Assembly: GCF_004770105.1 (NCBI RefSeq)
Contig: NZ_RQEY01000012.1
Coordinates: 1-64,000 of the forward strand
Direction of reading: 5' to 3'
Length of the DNA: 64,000 bases
DNA from: Leptospira andrefontaineae
GTDB lineage: Bacteria; Spirochaetota; Leptospiria; Leptospirales; Leptospiraceae
Below are positions 33,989-43,156 of the stretch, one piece after another (positions within the stretch are counted from its first letter, which is position 1; each line of letters begins with the position of its first letter). The notes under the pieces were generated by a model, which saw only the letters and a program-made list of their open reading frames with translations, was not told the DNA's origin and did not search any database. Made by a program: the position numbers and the translations under genes.

Positions 33989-35251
33989 TTATAAAAATAC
34001 CTGTATCTGGGCCCGGATCCTGTGAGAGCCTAAACTATCCACATATCCCCCTTCCAAATACGCATAATCAGCTTGTATTTTCAAATTATGATCTTTGAGA
34101 TAATAGGAAACTGCGAGGCCTCTTTCTCTAGAATAAGTAAGTTTTGGATCTGTTTTTCCCCAAGGTCTGTATTCCGAATACCTAAGCGCCACTCCTAGAT
34201 TATTTTTAAAAAGATAACCTAGTTGGAAAAATCCTCCCTTTACGGATCTGGAATATTCCGTTAGCGTTCTGTTCCCGATCTCTTTTTCCATAAAAGGGGA
34301 GTTTGCCTTTCTGGTCAGATATTCTCCGGAAGCAGAAAAACCTTTCCATTGGAATAAAAACTCTGCTCCGGTATTCGTGTAATCGAATCTTGCAAATTGG
34401 TAAGTTTCTCCATGGGTAGAAAGTTCGCGATTTGTATTTTGGTTATTTGCACCTGCGACAGAGATAGCAAGTTTTGGTTTTGCAGAATGTTCCAGATCCG
34501 GTTCTCCGTTATCTGAAAAAACTCCCAAAGGATAATAGGTAAGTTTTCCGCTAGTTAGCACCCCGCTTGAGTTAGCGCTCCTATTTCTTCCTTCTCCCCC
34601 AAAAACCCCCGCGGAATATCCTAAACAATTCCATCCAAATAGATTAGAAGAAGATACTAAAACACCAACGTCCCTATCCAGATTCAATTCTTCATTCGTA
34701 ACGGTTCTATCCACAAATTCTTGCAGACCATCTGAAATGAATCTTTGGCGATTGAAAGGGACTTTCATTTGTCCGACTTTAATATTTGCATTATCAAATT
34801 TTGTATAAGATAGAGAAGCATCCCTTAAAGGAACAGGTCTATCTTCTTCCATATCTAAATTAGAAAAAGATAATTGAACGTAATATTGCCAATCTTTGCC
34901 TAAAAAATTTCCTGAAAACACAAGCCTTGCTCTTCTTGCCTGGAATTCCAAACCTTCCGTTTGTTTTTCTCCTTCTTCTTGGCGAATTGTTTCGACTGCT
35001 CTTTCTTGAAAACGGACTCTCATATTCAGGAAGTTTTGTTTATCGGAAGTTTCGAAAGAGAGTCCTTTTCCGAAACCCATACTAGTCAGAATATGTTCCT
35101 GTAATTCTTGCTGTGAATTTGGATTTTTTTCGGAGCTTTCGGTTTGGCGTTGCCGGACCTTCTTCTTTTTAACCGATTTGATCGACTCCGCATTTACGGA
35201 TTGGGAAAACAGAAAGAATAGAAGTGTGAAAATTGGATAGCGAGCTTTCAT
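33989..35251 (-). CDS. Outer-membrane porin, OprO/OprP-like
   Basis: A 420-residue protein with a signal peptide (TLLFFLFSQSVNA), a Lys/Gln-rich linker (residues 25-50), then a beta-barrel: FQARRARLVFSGNFLGKDWQYYVQLSFS, KVGQMKVPFNRQRFISDG, and a C-terminal RIRAQIQVFL ending in Leu rather than Phe. This pattern fits phosphate-selective porins (OprO/OprP). Location is the outer membrane; pore substrate unproven. Confidence 0.85.
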   Translation of the reverse strand: MKARYPIFTLLFFLFSQSVNAESIKSVKKKKVRQRQTESSEKNPNSQQELQEHILTSMGFGKGLSFETSDKQNFLNMRVRFQERAVETIRQEEGEKQTEGLEFQARRARLVFSGNFLGKDWQYYVQLSFSNLDMEEDRPVPLRDASLSYTKFDNANIKVGQMKVPFNRQRFISDGLQEFVDRTVTNEELNLDRDVGVLVSSSNLFGWNCLGYSAGVFGGEGRNRSANSSGVLTSGKLTYYPLGVFSDNGEPDLEHSAKPKLAISVAGANNQNTNRELSTHGETYQFARFDYTNTGAEFLFQWKGFSASGEYLTRKANSPFMEKEIGNRTLTEYSRSVKGGFFQLGYLFKNNLGVALRYSEYRPWGKTDPKLTYSRERGLAVSYYLKDHNLKIQADYAYLEGGYVDSLGSHRIRAQIQVFL

Positions 35252-35343
35252 ATTTTTCTTATCTTCAAAATTGGAACCTAGGTTTAGTACAACCGTTCCT
35301 TTTTAAAGATAAGAATTTAAAAGAATTTCTAAAAATTCTGGAA

Positions 35344-35736
35344 CTAGGTCGGAGGCCTATGGTCCCACTCTAGATTCAGTATAATGATGCAAGAAACAAG
35401 GACGCTAACTGCCAAAGCGAATAATAATCCCCCATCATCATCTACCACTATTCCTAAAAATAGAAGATGAGATAAAACAGCCCCGATCATTAATCCAAAA
35501 CCTACTAAGGCCCCGACGAATCTGGATGCTGGGAAAATCAAAAGTGCTGCTACAAAAAATTCGACTGAACCGGTTCCGATCCTTCCCCAAGGTTCTATCC
35601 CCAGAGTGGAAAAGATATGTACTGATTCGTCTTGCCCGGTGAATTTAAAAAATAAGGTCTGCAAAAATACAAGAGCCGAAAAAACGGAAAGTATCGTGGA
35701 CAATCGATTCTTTACTGTTTGGGTCAAAACCGGCAT
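35344..35736 (-). CDS. DoxX-like membrane protein
   Basis: Start at 35736 (MPVLTQTVKNR), since an AAAGGAG Shine-Dalgarno lies 7 bp before it; the longer frame overlaps the upstream ligase gene. A 130-residue protein with four helices: LSTILSVFSALVFLQTLFFKF, GSVEFFVAALLIFP, VGALVGFGLMIGAVLSHLLF, FALAVSVLVSCIIILN. DoxX-type family. Confidence 0.86.
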   Translation of the reverse strand: MPVLTQTVKNRLSTILSVFSALVFLQTLFFKFTGQDESVHIFSTLGIEPWGRIGTGSVEFFVAALLIFPASRFVGALVGFGLMIGAVLSHLLFLGIVVDDDGGLLFALAVSVLVSCIIILNLEWDHRPPT

Positions 35737-35794
35737 AAAATCTCCTTTATCTTGGATTCGATCCTTTCTCAGATTCGTTACGCCGAATGGACTT

Positions 35795-37729
35795 TTATCT
35801 GAATAATTCATTAATTTGATTCTTATATTTGTCCGAGACGACGTTCCTTTTCACCTTCATAGTCATGGTTAACTCGTCTCCAGGTTCGAATTTTTTCGGT
35901 AGAAGGTAAAAATTAGATACTTTTTCGAAATTTTTAAAACCGTTTTTAGAGGAAACTCTCTCTTTAATCTCTTTTTTGAATAATTCTCTAACATCCGGAT
36001 CGGAATTCGGATCGGCAATTTCTTGTAATAATCTGGACTTCCAGTCGCGTAATTGTTTGTCCAAAACTTCCCAATCGGGGACCAAAAGTGCACTTAACGT
36101 TTTTTGGTCATGGCCTACTATCATCGCCTGTAAGATCAATTCACTTTGGGTAAGAGCGAATTCGATCGGCTCAGGTTCCAAATTTTCTCCACCCAAAAGT
36201 ACGATTGTGTCCTTGGCCCTTCCTGCGTATTTTAATTCTCCCTGAGAGGTCCAAAGAAGAAGGTCCCCTGAATTCAACCAGCCGTCCTTCATCGTCTCTG
36301 CAGTTTTTTCCGGATCTAGATAATATCCCTGCATGATATGACCGCCTTTATGCCAAGCGATCCCTTTCACTCCAGGTTTGTGAATCTCTTCTCCCTTTTC
36401 ATCTAAGATCTTGATCTCCACTCCCGGTATACATTTTCCCAAGGTGCCAACTGTGATCCGATCTAACCTTCTTCTGGTAGAAGCTCCGCTAGTCTCAGTC
36501 ATTCCATATCCTTCTAAAATAGGAATTCCTATAGAATTAAAAAATCTGTCTATGTATTCCGGAAGCGCTCCCGCTCCGGAGATCGCAAATTTTAATTTTC
36601 CACCCAGGCTTTTTCGTATTTTAGAAAATAATAATTGAGCAAGTATATTTGGAACAAACCAGAAGAATGTTCCGACTAGTCCGCTCATTCTATGGAAAAA
36701 CTCTCCAAAGAATGATCTTGGATTTAATGCAAACTCCAAACCCAAAAGCCTGCTCTTATATTTATAATAAGAATTTGCTACTGATTGGAAAGTTTTGAAA
36801 ATAGTTTTAGCTATGGGGGAAGCGTCTTTTAGTTTATCCTGTACCTTATTGTAAAAACTTTCCCAAACTCTAGGTACGGAAAGAAGGAATGTAGGTTTGA
36901 TATCCTGCAGATCCTGTCCCAAACTAGAGATGGATGTAAATGCTTCCGAAGCTCCTGCTCGAACACAAGCAGTCTCAATCAATCTTTCTGCAATATGCCA
37001 AGGTGGAAGATAAGCCATGGTTCTATCTTCTGGAGTGATACGAACATCATCCAAGGCCAAAGACATATTTACGTTAAACACTATGTTTCTATGAGTAAGC
37101 ATCACTCCCTTCGGACGACCTGTAGTCCCGGAAGTATAAACTATAGTAGCAAGATCCGATTCTTGAATGGATTCTCCTCTAGAATGAAATTCTAATTCTC
37201 CTTTTTCTTGGATCCATCTGTCTCCTAAAGAGATTAGATCATCTAGATGCAAAAGTTTAAATGGATGTCGTTGTTCGGAAAGATGAGAAGATTCAAAAAG
37301 AATAACGGTCTTTAAATGAGGAAATGAAGAGGAGGAAGAACTGATCTTACGAACCACTTCCGAATTTCCTGCAAAACAAACTTCTGCCTTTGAATGGTTT
37401 AAAATATAGATCAGATCTTCGAGTGTGGAATCGGTTCCTCTAGGCACATCCACACTTCCGATATTCGTAATCCCCATACTCGCCCAAATCCAACGATGCC
37501 CGGAATCGGCGATCAGACCTACATTCTCTCCTTTTTTAACTCCAATAGATACAAGACCCAAACCGATCCTAGTAACTATATCACCCAACTCTTTAAAGTT
37601 TAAGGATTTATAAGTTTTACCATCCGGTTTAAAGAATTGAGCAGGATGCTCTTTAAAAGTATCTGTAGAAGACTTTAAAGTCCAATATAATGTCTGAGAA
37701 TTTAGAAAGGGGAGTTTGAGAGGTTCCAT
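35795..37729 (-). CDS. Long-chain-fatty-acid-CoA ligase
   Basis: A 644-residue AMP-binding enzyme. P-loop-like TIVYTSGTTGRPKGVML, then MAYLPPWHIAER, LEGYGMTETSG, WLNSGDLLLW, YAGRAKDTIVLLGGENLEPEPIE. Full length compares with FadD15/long-chain acyl-CoA synthetases, which activate fatty acids for membrane lipids or beta-oxidation. Many such paralogues occur in leptospires, which live on fatty acids (established knowledge). Confidence 0.95.
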   Translation of the reverse strand: MEPLKLPFLNSQTLYWTLKSSTDTFKEHPAQFFKPDGKTYKSLNFKELGDIVTRIGLGLVSIGVKKGENVGLIADSGHRWIWASMGITNIGSVDVPRGTDSTLEDLIYILNHSKAEVCFAGNSEVVRKISSSSSSFPHLKTVILFESSHLSEQRHPFKLLHLDDLISLGDRWIQEKGELEFHSRGESIQESDLATIVYTSGTTGRPKGVMLTHRNIVFNVNMSLALDDVRITPEDRTMAYLPPWHIAERLIETACVRAGASEAFTSISSLGQDLQDIKPTFLLSVPRVWESFYNKVQDKLKDASPIAKTIFKTFQSVANSYYKYKSRLLGLEFALNPRSFFGEFFHRMSGLVGTFFWFVPNILAQLLFSKIRKSLGGKLKFAISGAGALPEYIDRFFNSIGIPILEGYGMTETSGASTRRRLDRITVGTLGKCIPGVEIKILDEKGEEIHKPGVKGIAWHKGGHIMQGYYLDPEKTAETMKDGWLNSGDLLLWTSQGELKYAGRAKDTIVLLGGENLEPEPIEFALTQSELILQAMIVGHDQKTLSALLVPDWEVLDKQLRDWKSRLLQEIADPNSDPDVRELFKKEIKERVSSKNGFKNFEKVSNFYLLPKKFEPGDELTMTMKVKRNVVSDKYKNQINELFR

Positions 37730-37830
37730 GCGGGGACCGATTTTAATCCCAACTATGCCGAGGGTCCAGGAAAAATTAAATTTTCATGATTTTCCCGAAT
37801 GTCTTTCTCGAACGATTGTTTCGGAAAGGA

Positions 37831-39627
37831 TCAATGACGTATATGATTTCGACCAAATGCCTTGGAATCGTATAGGTTTTTGTCAGCTAATCCTAACAAT
37901 TCTTGGTAAGAATGGATATCACGATCGGTATTACTGGAAACACCTATAGATACAGTTACTCTTGTGAAGGTACTTTCTGAATGAGGTATCCCCATATCTT
38001 CTACTGTCTGTAACATGTTCAAGGCAACTACTATAGCACCTTCCACAGGGGTATCAGGAAGAATAACGGAGAATTCCTCTCCACCGTATCTTGCGATCAT
38101 ATCAGAAGAACGGTTTAAACATTCTTTTAATGCTTGGGCAACCTGGCAGAGTACTTGGTCTCCTTTTAAATGACCATAGGTATCGTTATACGCCTTGAAG
38201 AAGTCCACATCTATCATTAAAAGAGAAAGTGGTCTTTCCGTTCTAACGGAACGGTTCCATTCTCTTTCCAATTCTTGATCGAAAAATCTTCTGTTAGCCA
38301 CACCGGTCAAAGGGTCCATTAGAGAAAGTTCAAATAGTTTATCCGCTTTCTCCTTATATTCTTCTTTTTCCTTTTGGAAAGTGTTGATCCGATCTACGAG
38401 TCCCAAAGAAAGAAGAATAACGTTGCTCAAAACGCCAATTTTTAATGTTCCGGAAGCGATCTCTTCTGAATCAAAAAGGCCCAGTCTATTCAGAGAAAAT
38501 ATGAATACTCCAATTAAGCTGAACATCCATGCGCTTAGAAAAATTCTGGCCTTTCTATCCTTTCTGACACTTTGAACTAAAGAGATGATCATTAGCACCA
38601 GGATTTCCGGAATAGGAAGGATCGAGGTAAAGGGCATCAGATATTTTAATGGTAAAAATATTGGTAAAATGGTCAGAATAGACCAAACAATCGTTAGTCC
38701 TCGGATGAATATATGTAGGATCGGATAAGTATCTCTTGTCTGTAGATATTCTTCTGCAAATAGACCTAAAAATATCATCGCAATACATGTAGCCGTAATA
38801 AAGGAAGAATTCACAAATTTAGGGGAATCCGGGGACAAGAACCAGAAGCCATATCCGGAACTCATAACCAAAAAGTAGGTCACCGCAAAAATTAGAATTA
38901 CATAATATATATATGTTTTTTCCCGGATACCCAAGAATAGGAAGAAATTATAAAATACCATCACTCCCAAGGCTCCGAAATAGATTCCGTCTATGAGTAA
39001 GGAGGTCCTGGAAGAGCGATCCAGATTAGATTTGGTAACAAGATGAAGAGGCAAAGTGAGAGACCCTTCCGTCTTTACCCGGATAAACACTTCTATCTTT
39101 CCCTTGTCTTCTAAAGTTAAAGGAAATACAAAATATCTCTCTGCGATCGGTCTTTCCTTAAATGGAAGCATGTCTCCCGTATGGAATTCACCTTCTCTAC
39201 CTTTGGAATCTTTCCAATACACATCTACATAATCTATGTGAGGATATTCTAAGGTAAGAAAACGTTCTTCTGAAAGAGATTCTTCAGCTTCTACGGAGAA
39301 CTTAAGCCAATAAGGAGAAGGATCATAGCCGAAGTTTGGCATTCTATCCGTATTCTTTTTGAATTCGACTTCGGAGTCAGCGGCGGAGATATCTTCCCAG
39401 GTTAGGGTTCCTTCTGTGTCTTTGAAATAAGTGATCTCCTCTCTTAGGGGAATTTTACCCGGTGAATGAGAATCCAAACGAAGCACAGGACCCTGTTCTG
39501 GAACGGGATCCGCAAAGTAAGAATAGGGGAGGGCGAGAGAAAGCAACGCCGTCCATAAAACAAGAGGAAGGCGATTCCGAGTTATGGATGTTTCGATTTT
39601 TTCGAATGTCTCGGAATCTTTTGGCAT
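37831..39627 (-). CDS. 7TM-DISM receptor with GGDEF diguanylate cyclase
   Basis: A 598-residue protein. A signal/anchor at 20-40, then a periplasmic 7TMR-DISMED2-like beta domain (DSPYWLKFSVE-like, YVDVYWKD) to about residue 190. Seven membrane helices follow (about 205-400), then a coiled linker and a GGDEF domain with DPLTGVANRRFFD and RYGGEEFSVILPD. RSSD five residues before GGEEF is an intact inhibitory I-site. It should sense an outside ligand and make cyclic di-GMP. Confidence 0.95.
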   Translation of the reverse strand: MPKDSETFEKIETSITRNRLPLVLWTALLSLALPYSYFADPVPEQGPVLRLDSHSPGKIPLREEITYFKDTEGTLTWEDISAADSEVEFKKNTDRMPNFGYDPSPYWLKFSVEAEESLSEERFLTLEYPHIDYVDVYWKDSKGREGEFHTGDMLPFKERPIAERYFVFPLTLEDKGKIEVFIRVKTEGSLTLPLHLVTKSNLDRSSRTSLLIDGIYFGALGVMVFYNFFLFLGIREKTYIYYVILIFAVTYFLVMSSGYGFWFLSPDSPKFVNSSFITATCIAMIFLGLFAEEYLQTRDTYPILHIFIRGLTIVWSILTILPIFLPLKYLMPFTSILPIPEILVLMIISLVQSVRKDRKARIFLSAWMFSLIGVFIFSLNRLGLFDSEEIASGTLKIGVLSNVILLSLGLVDRINTFQKEKEEYKEKADKLFELSLMDPLTGVANRRFFDQELEREWNRSVRTERPLSLLMIDVDFFKAYNDTYGHLKGDQVLCQVAQALKECLNRSSDMIARYGGEEFSVILPDTPVEGAIVVALNMLQTVEDMGIPHSESTFTRVTVSIGVSSNTDRDIHSYQELLGLADKNLYDSKAFGRNHIRH

Positions 39628-39757
39628 ACCGAAAATATTCTTACCTACCTAGAGATGTCAAAAAACTTTCGCGGAAACGATACGATTTTGACGGTTCTTC
39701 TAGATAAAATATAACTTTAGAACTTTCGGAAACCTAAAAATTTATCGAAAGTAATAT

Positions 39758-41182
39758 TTAGTCGGGGTCTTTTTTAAACTCTTTTCTATTTACAAATAAA
39801 AATTGAGTTTCACTTCTCTTGCCGGAAGGAGTTTTGCCAATCACAGTCATAGCCGGATAAGTAGTCTTTTTGAATTCAGGAATTCTAATGATATATTCAG
39901 TATTCGATTTTCTCTGAATGATACCTTCTTTCCCGCTGATCTTAATTGCCACCGACTTAGGGTCTAAACCTTCTACAATAACAGGAAAACTATCTCCCGG
40001 CTTTACCCAAGAACCATCCAGAACTCCTAGCTGGATCTTAGCAGGTGGAGAGGCGCTTAGAATAGAATTGAACCTGGATTGAGACATCCCCCAAGTCACC
40101 AAAGATCTATGGATTGTATAAGCGTAAGTTCCAGGCACATTCTTCCCTGGGTTTACAGTGAAAGCCATTCTATAACCCGCAGCCTTTGCTTCTTCTATGA
40201 CTCGTACGTCGAATAATCCGAATGGATAAGCGAGGTCATGGATCTTTCTTCCAGTCTTAGCTTCGAGAGTTGCCTTGGAGTCTTTGAGCTGACTTCTGAT
40301 CTCAGCTCTAGACATTGCAGGTAATTTAGGATGGTATACTGTATGGGAACCTATATCCAGAACTCCACTGTCCAAAGCTTCTTTTAGTTGGGCCCAGCTT
40401 AAGTAAAACTTGTATCTAGGATTAGAGATCACAGTTGGATAAATAAAAACAGAAGCTCTCATTCCGTATTTTTTCAGCAATGGAACAAGCACATCTCTAT
40501 GCGTTAGAGATCCATCATCAAAAGTTAAAAGAACGGGACGAGTGGGGAAATCAGAGCCAGCCTTACCTTGTTGGTATTGATAGAATTGGTCCAAACTAAT
40601 GGTTTGGTAACCTAAAGATTTAAGATACTTGAACTGTTCTTCTAAAAGGCTAGGATCTAAATTATATCCCCCCATTGGATCTTGGTTCCCAACCAGATGA
40701 TGATAGCATAAAACAGGGATACCTTTTCCGTGGCCTAACTCGGCATTTTGGGTATTTGTATCGTATTGCGTTTTAGGAGGAAGTTCTGAAACTCCAGGAA
40801 GAGAATTTTCGTATTTCTTAGAAGCAGTTTCTTTTTCCTTCTCTTTAATCTCCTGCTTTTCCTTTTTGGAAACCTTGGTTTTCCCTTTTTTCCTGCGCTC
40901 TATACGTTTGGATTTACGGGAAGAAGGTTCCGCAGAAGCAATAGATTCTTCTTTTTCTTTTTTAACCTTCGCTTCTATCTTAGGAGAAGGCGAAGAAGTT
41001 TCTTCCGATCTAGGAATTTCTCTTTTAGGAGCGGAAGGTTTAGGACCTTCTTCTTCCTCTTGGTTCGTTTTAGATTTAGCATCTGAACTTAAAAATTCGC
41101 GGACAGGTCCCGCATAAATTACGGAAGAAGTGAAGATACTTAAAAAGACTAGAATGGAAAAGCTGCTGATTTGTTTATACAT
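39758..41182 (-). CDS. Polysaccharide deacetylase (NodB domain)
   Basis: A 474-residue protein. Signal peptide, then a long Lys/Glu/Ser-rich linker (about 30-130), then the NodB domain: VLLTFDDGSLTHR (motif 1, Asp pair), GSHTVYHPKL (motif 2, zinc His) and DLAYPFGLFD (motif 3). A C-terminal beta domain follows. NodB enzymes remove acetyl or formyl groups from cell-envelope sugars. Metal ligands are present, so likely active. Confidence 0.93.
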   Translation of the reverse strand: MYKQISSFSILVFLSIFTSSVIYAGPVREFLSSDAKSKTNQEEEEGPKPSAPKREIPRSEETSSPSPKIEAKVKKEKEESIASAEPSSRKSKRIERRKKGKTKVSKKEKQEIKEKEKETASKKYENSLPGVSELPPKTQYDTNTQNAELGHGKGIPVLCYHHLVGNQDPMGGYNLDPSLLEEQFKYLKSLGYQTISLDQFYQYQQGKAGSDFPTRPVLLTFDDGSLTHRDVLVPLLKKYGMRASVFIYPTVISNPRYKFYLSWAQLKEALDSGVLDIGSHTVYHPKLPAMSRAEIRSQLKDSKATLEAKTGRKIHDLAYPFGLFDVRVIEEAKAAGYRMAFTVNPGKNVPGTYAYTIHRSLVTWGMSQSRFNSILSASPPAKIQLGVLDGSWVKPGDSFPVIVEGLDPKSVAIKISGKEGIIQRKSNTEYIIRIPEFKKTTYPAMTVIGKTPSGKRSETQFLFVNRKEFKKDPD

Positions 41183-41329
41183 GGACGATCAGTTCCAAGA
41201 TTCTTTCAGGCAGATGACGCGCAACTTTTTACTAAAATACGAAGTATAGTAAAAGTTTATTAAATAGGGGAGAGATTCGTCTTGAAGAAGGACTTTTAGG
41301 AGGACCTTCCCCCGAAATTTATTGACAAA

Positions 41330-41356
41330 GCCCGTCTTTCGGAAAGATCGACGGGC
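41330..41356 (-). terminator. Possible terminator
   Basis: Seven-bp stem GCCCGTC / GACGGGC with an inner TTTC/GAAA stretch, 8 bp past the stop of the gene at 41,364 on the minus strand. The following T run on that strand is broken. Confidence 0.5.
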
Positions 41357-41363
41357 AGGAAGT

Positions 41364-41876
41364 TTATTTTTTTCCTTTTTCCTTAATCAAACGTTTCAGA
41401 ACAGACTCTGAATGACCGCTTAGTTTGATAACAGCAGCCTTGTTCGGTTTCTTTTTTTCCAATTCTAGTAGAATGGTGGAAAAACGGAACTTTCTGCGAA
41501 TATGGTTCACAGCTGGAATAGAAGTTTTGAAAAGTCTAGCCAACTCATGATCCGCATTTCCTTCCTGATTCAGGTCGTAAAACTTGGAAAGTTTAGCATC
41601 GTCCCAAACGATCTTCTCGTCCGTCTTATAGTAGTTATGGTATTCTAGACGACGGCTGTTTCTTTCGTAAGAGCCTTTGTTTCTTTTCTCTCTCCAAAAA
41701 GGATGCCTATTCCTTGCATATTTTATGTCATCTATTGTATAACCGGATTTATTTAACCATTCTGTGGTAATACTGGACTTCTTGGGTCCTTCTAGTCTTG
41801 ATTTGATGGAAAATTCAATGTACTGCTCTGGCGTTTTCGCAGAGAGGAGTTTCTTTTTTTCCTTTTCGTAATCCAT
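41364..41876 (-). CDS. Hypothetical basic protein, possible HTH
   Basis: A 170-residue basic protein with a central segment KLSKFYDLNQEGNADHELARLFKTSIPAVNHIRRKF that reads as a helix-turn-helix, and an R/K/Y-rich N-terminal half (NRHPFWREKRNKGSYERNSRR). No family recognised. Likely DNA-binding by composition. Followed by a hairpin. Confidence 0.65.
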   Translation of the reverse strand: MDYEKEKKKLLSAKTPEQYIEFSIKSRLEGPKKSSITTEWLNKSGYTIDDIKYARNRHPFWREKRNKGSYERNSRRLEYHNYYKTDEKIVWDDAKLSKFYDLNQEGNADHELARLFKTSIPAVNHIRRKFRFSTILLELEKKKPNKAAVIKLSGHSESVLKRLIKEKGKK

Positions 41877-42368
41877 ATCCTTGCCTTGCGATTTCTAATG
41901 CACCGTCAGGTGTTATTTTATCTTTTAGTCGGTGGATAGTGTTCCTTACCTGGACCAATACCGAAACTCTTTTTCAAATTACTGTAGGAAAAAACAAAAA
42001 GCTTCTTTGTCTGGTCTAGGCTATGCAGAAGAGATTCGCAAAACCTCCTTTAAAGTATACTAAGCAACTTAACGACTCAAATGCTCTTCCAAAGTTTGTC
42101 CCTCTAAGGACTACAGGAAGCCGTTAGCATGACCTCGTCCTCATACAAAAATATCACATGATAGAAAGTTTGTGTACGATTCATTATTATTAATCGAAGT
42201 ATGAAACATTTAGGTTTTTCTGTCTCAGTTCCGACGAATAGTAACATTGCCGTCCTTCTTCTTTCTAACATTTATTAGACTTTGGTTTTTCGATTCAGAT
42301 ATAATTCTATCTTTTCGAAAAAAAGAAACCAGCAAAAATGACTAAGGTCTCAACTGAGGTTAGTCACC
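41877..42368. other. Intergenic region without gene
   Basis: 492 bp between divergent genes. No ORF of note, no RNA element recognised; presumably promoters of both flanking genes. Confidence 0.5.
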
Positions 42369-42764
42369 ATGTTATTCGGAACTTCAAATAAAGGCAGAAT
42401 TAGAGTAGTTACGGCTTATTTGTGCCTTTTTTACTTATTCAATTTTTCCGTTAGTTCTCATGAAGAAGGAGCGGCTCACCCACACGCAGACCAATGCCGC
42501 GCTGATAAAGAAAAATTCTGTAAAGAAAGTCCCAAAGGAGATATTCTCTCTTGCTTAAAAAAGAATGAGGAAAATCTTTCCGAAGACTGCAAAGAACTAT
42601 TACAAGAAGTCAGAGAAAAAGCAAAACTTAGAATGGAAGCTTGCAAAGAAGATAAGGAGAAGTATTGCTCCAATCGAGGAACAGCTGTTATCCGTTGTCT
42701 CCAAGAGAACAAAAATCTTTTAGGAGAAAAATGTAAGTCCGCATTATTCTCCACCTCTAAGTAA
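42369..42764 (+). CDS. Secreted cysteine-rich-repeat protein
   Basis: A 131-residue protein with a signal peptide (VVTAYLCLFYLFNFSVSS) and two Cys-rich repeats, each C-x10-C pattern: CRADKEKFCKES...ILSCLKKN...EDCKE and CKEDKEKYCSN...VIRCLQEN...EKCKS. This matches the Cys-rich repeat of GLG1-type proteins (PF00839). Cysteines pair within a repeat. Periplasmic or surface; role unknown. Confidence 0.85.
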   Translation: MLFGTSNKGRIRVVTAYLCLFYLFNFSVSSHEEGAAHPHADQCRADKEKFCKESPKGDILSCLKKNEENLSEDCKELLQEVREKAKLRMEACKEDKEKYCSNRGTAVIRCLQENKNLLGEKCKSALFSTSK

Positions 42765-43156
42765 GGACATCCGAAATCTCGGCTCACTTTTCAAAGTCTG
42801 TATACAAAAGAAATTAAGTATACGAACTTTTAAATATAGGAACTACTACAAGTCGTAGCGGGAACCTTTTTGGTATACTGCACAAATTCTATTGTATACA
42901 ATCGAAATTGATCTTGTCCATGTTGTATACAAGACTGTTTATACGACAAGAAGCGGAAAGAGGTTTGTCGAAGTGACTACAAAATCCTAGACTTCTTTAG
43001 GCGCATGGGCGAAGGTTGCATCATGGGCGCAATAACGCAAAGCCGCGGTCTCGCGTTTGCATTACGCAATTAGTTTAAAACCTCAAACTTCACCACCACT
43101 TCCCCAACTTCCGATAATCAACATTATGTCGCATTAGATAGAATCCTTTGATGAAC
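42765..43156. promoter_or_regulatory. Intergenic region with five GTATAC palindromes
   Basis: No gene. GTATAC at 42,800, 42,818, 42,873, 42,894 and 42,925, two of them inside TTGTATACAA (42,892-42,901 and 42,923-42,932). The spacings 21 and 31 bp are near two and three helical turns. Probably an operator array for an unknown repressor. A longer imperfect inverted repeat lies at 43,023 to 43,070. Confidence 0.55.

Noticed and set aside
42998..43075. GC-rich imperfect inverted repeat near the IS end
   Set aside because: Resembles cassette cores a little, but lacks both GTTRRRY cores and arms; no support for an attC.
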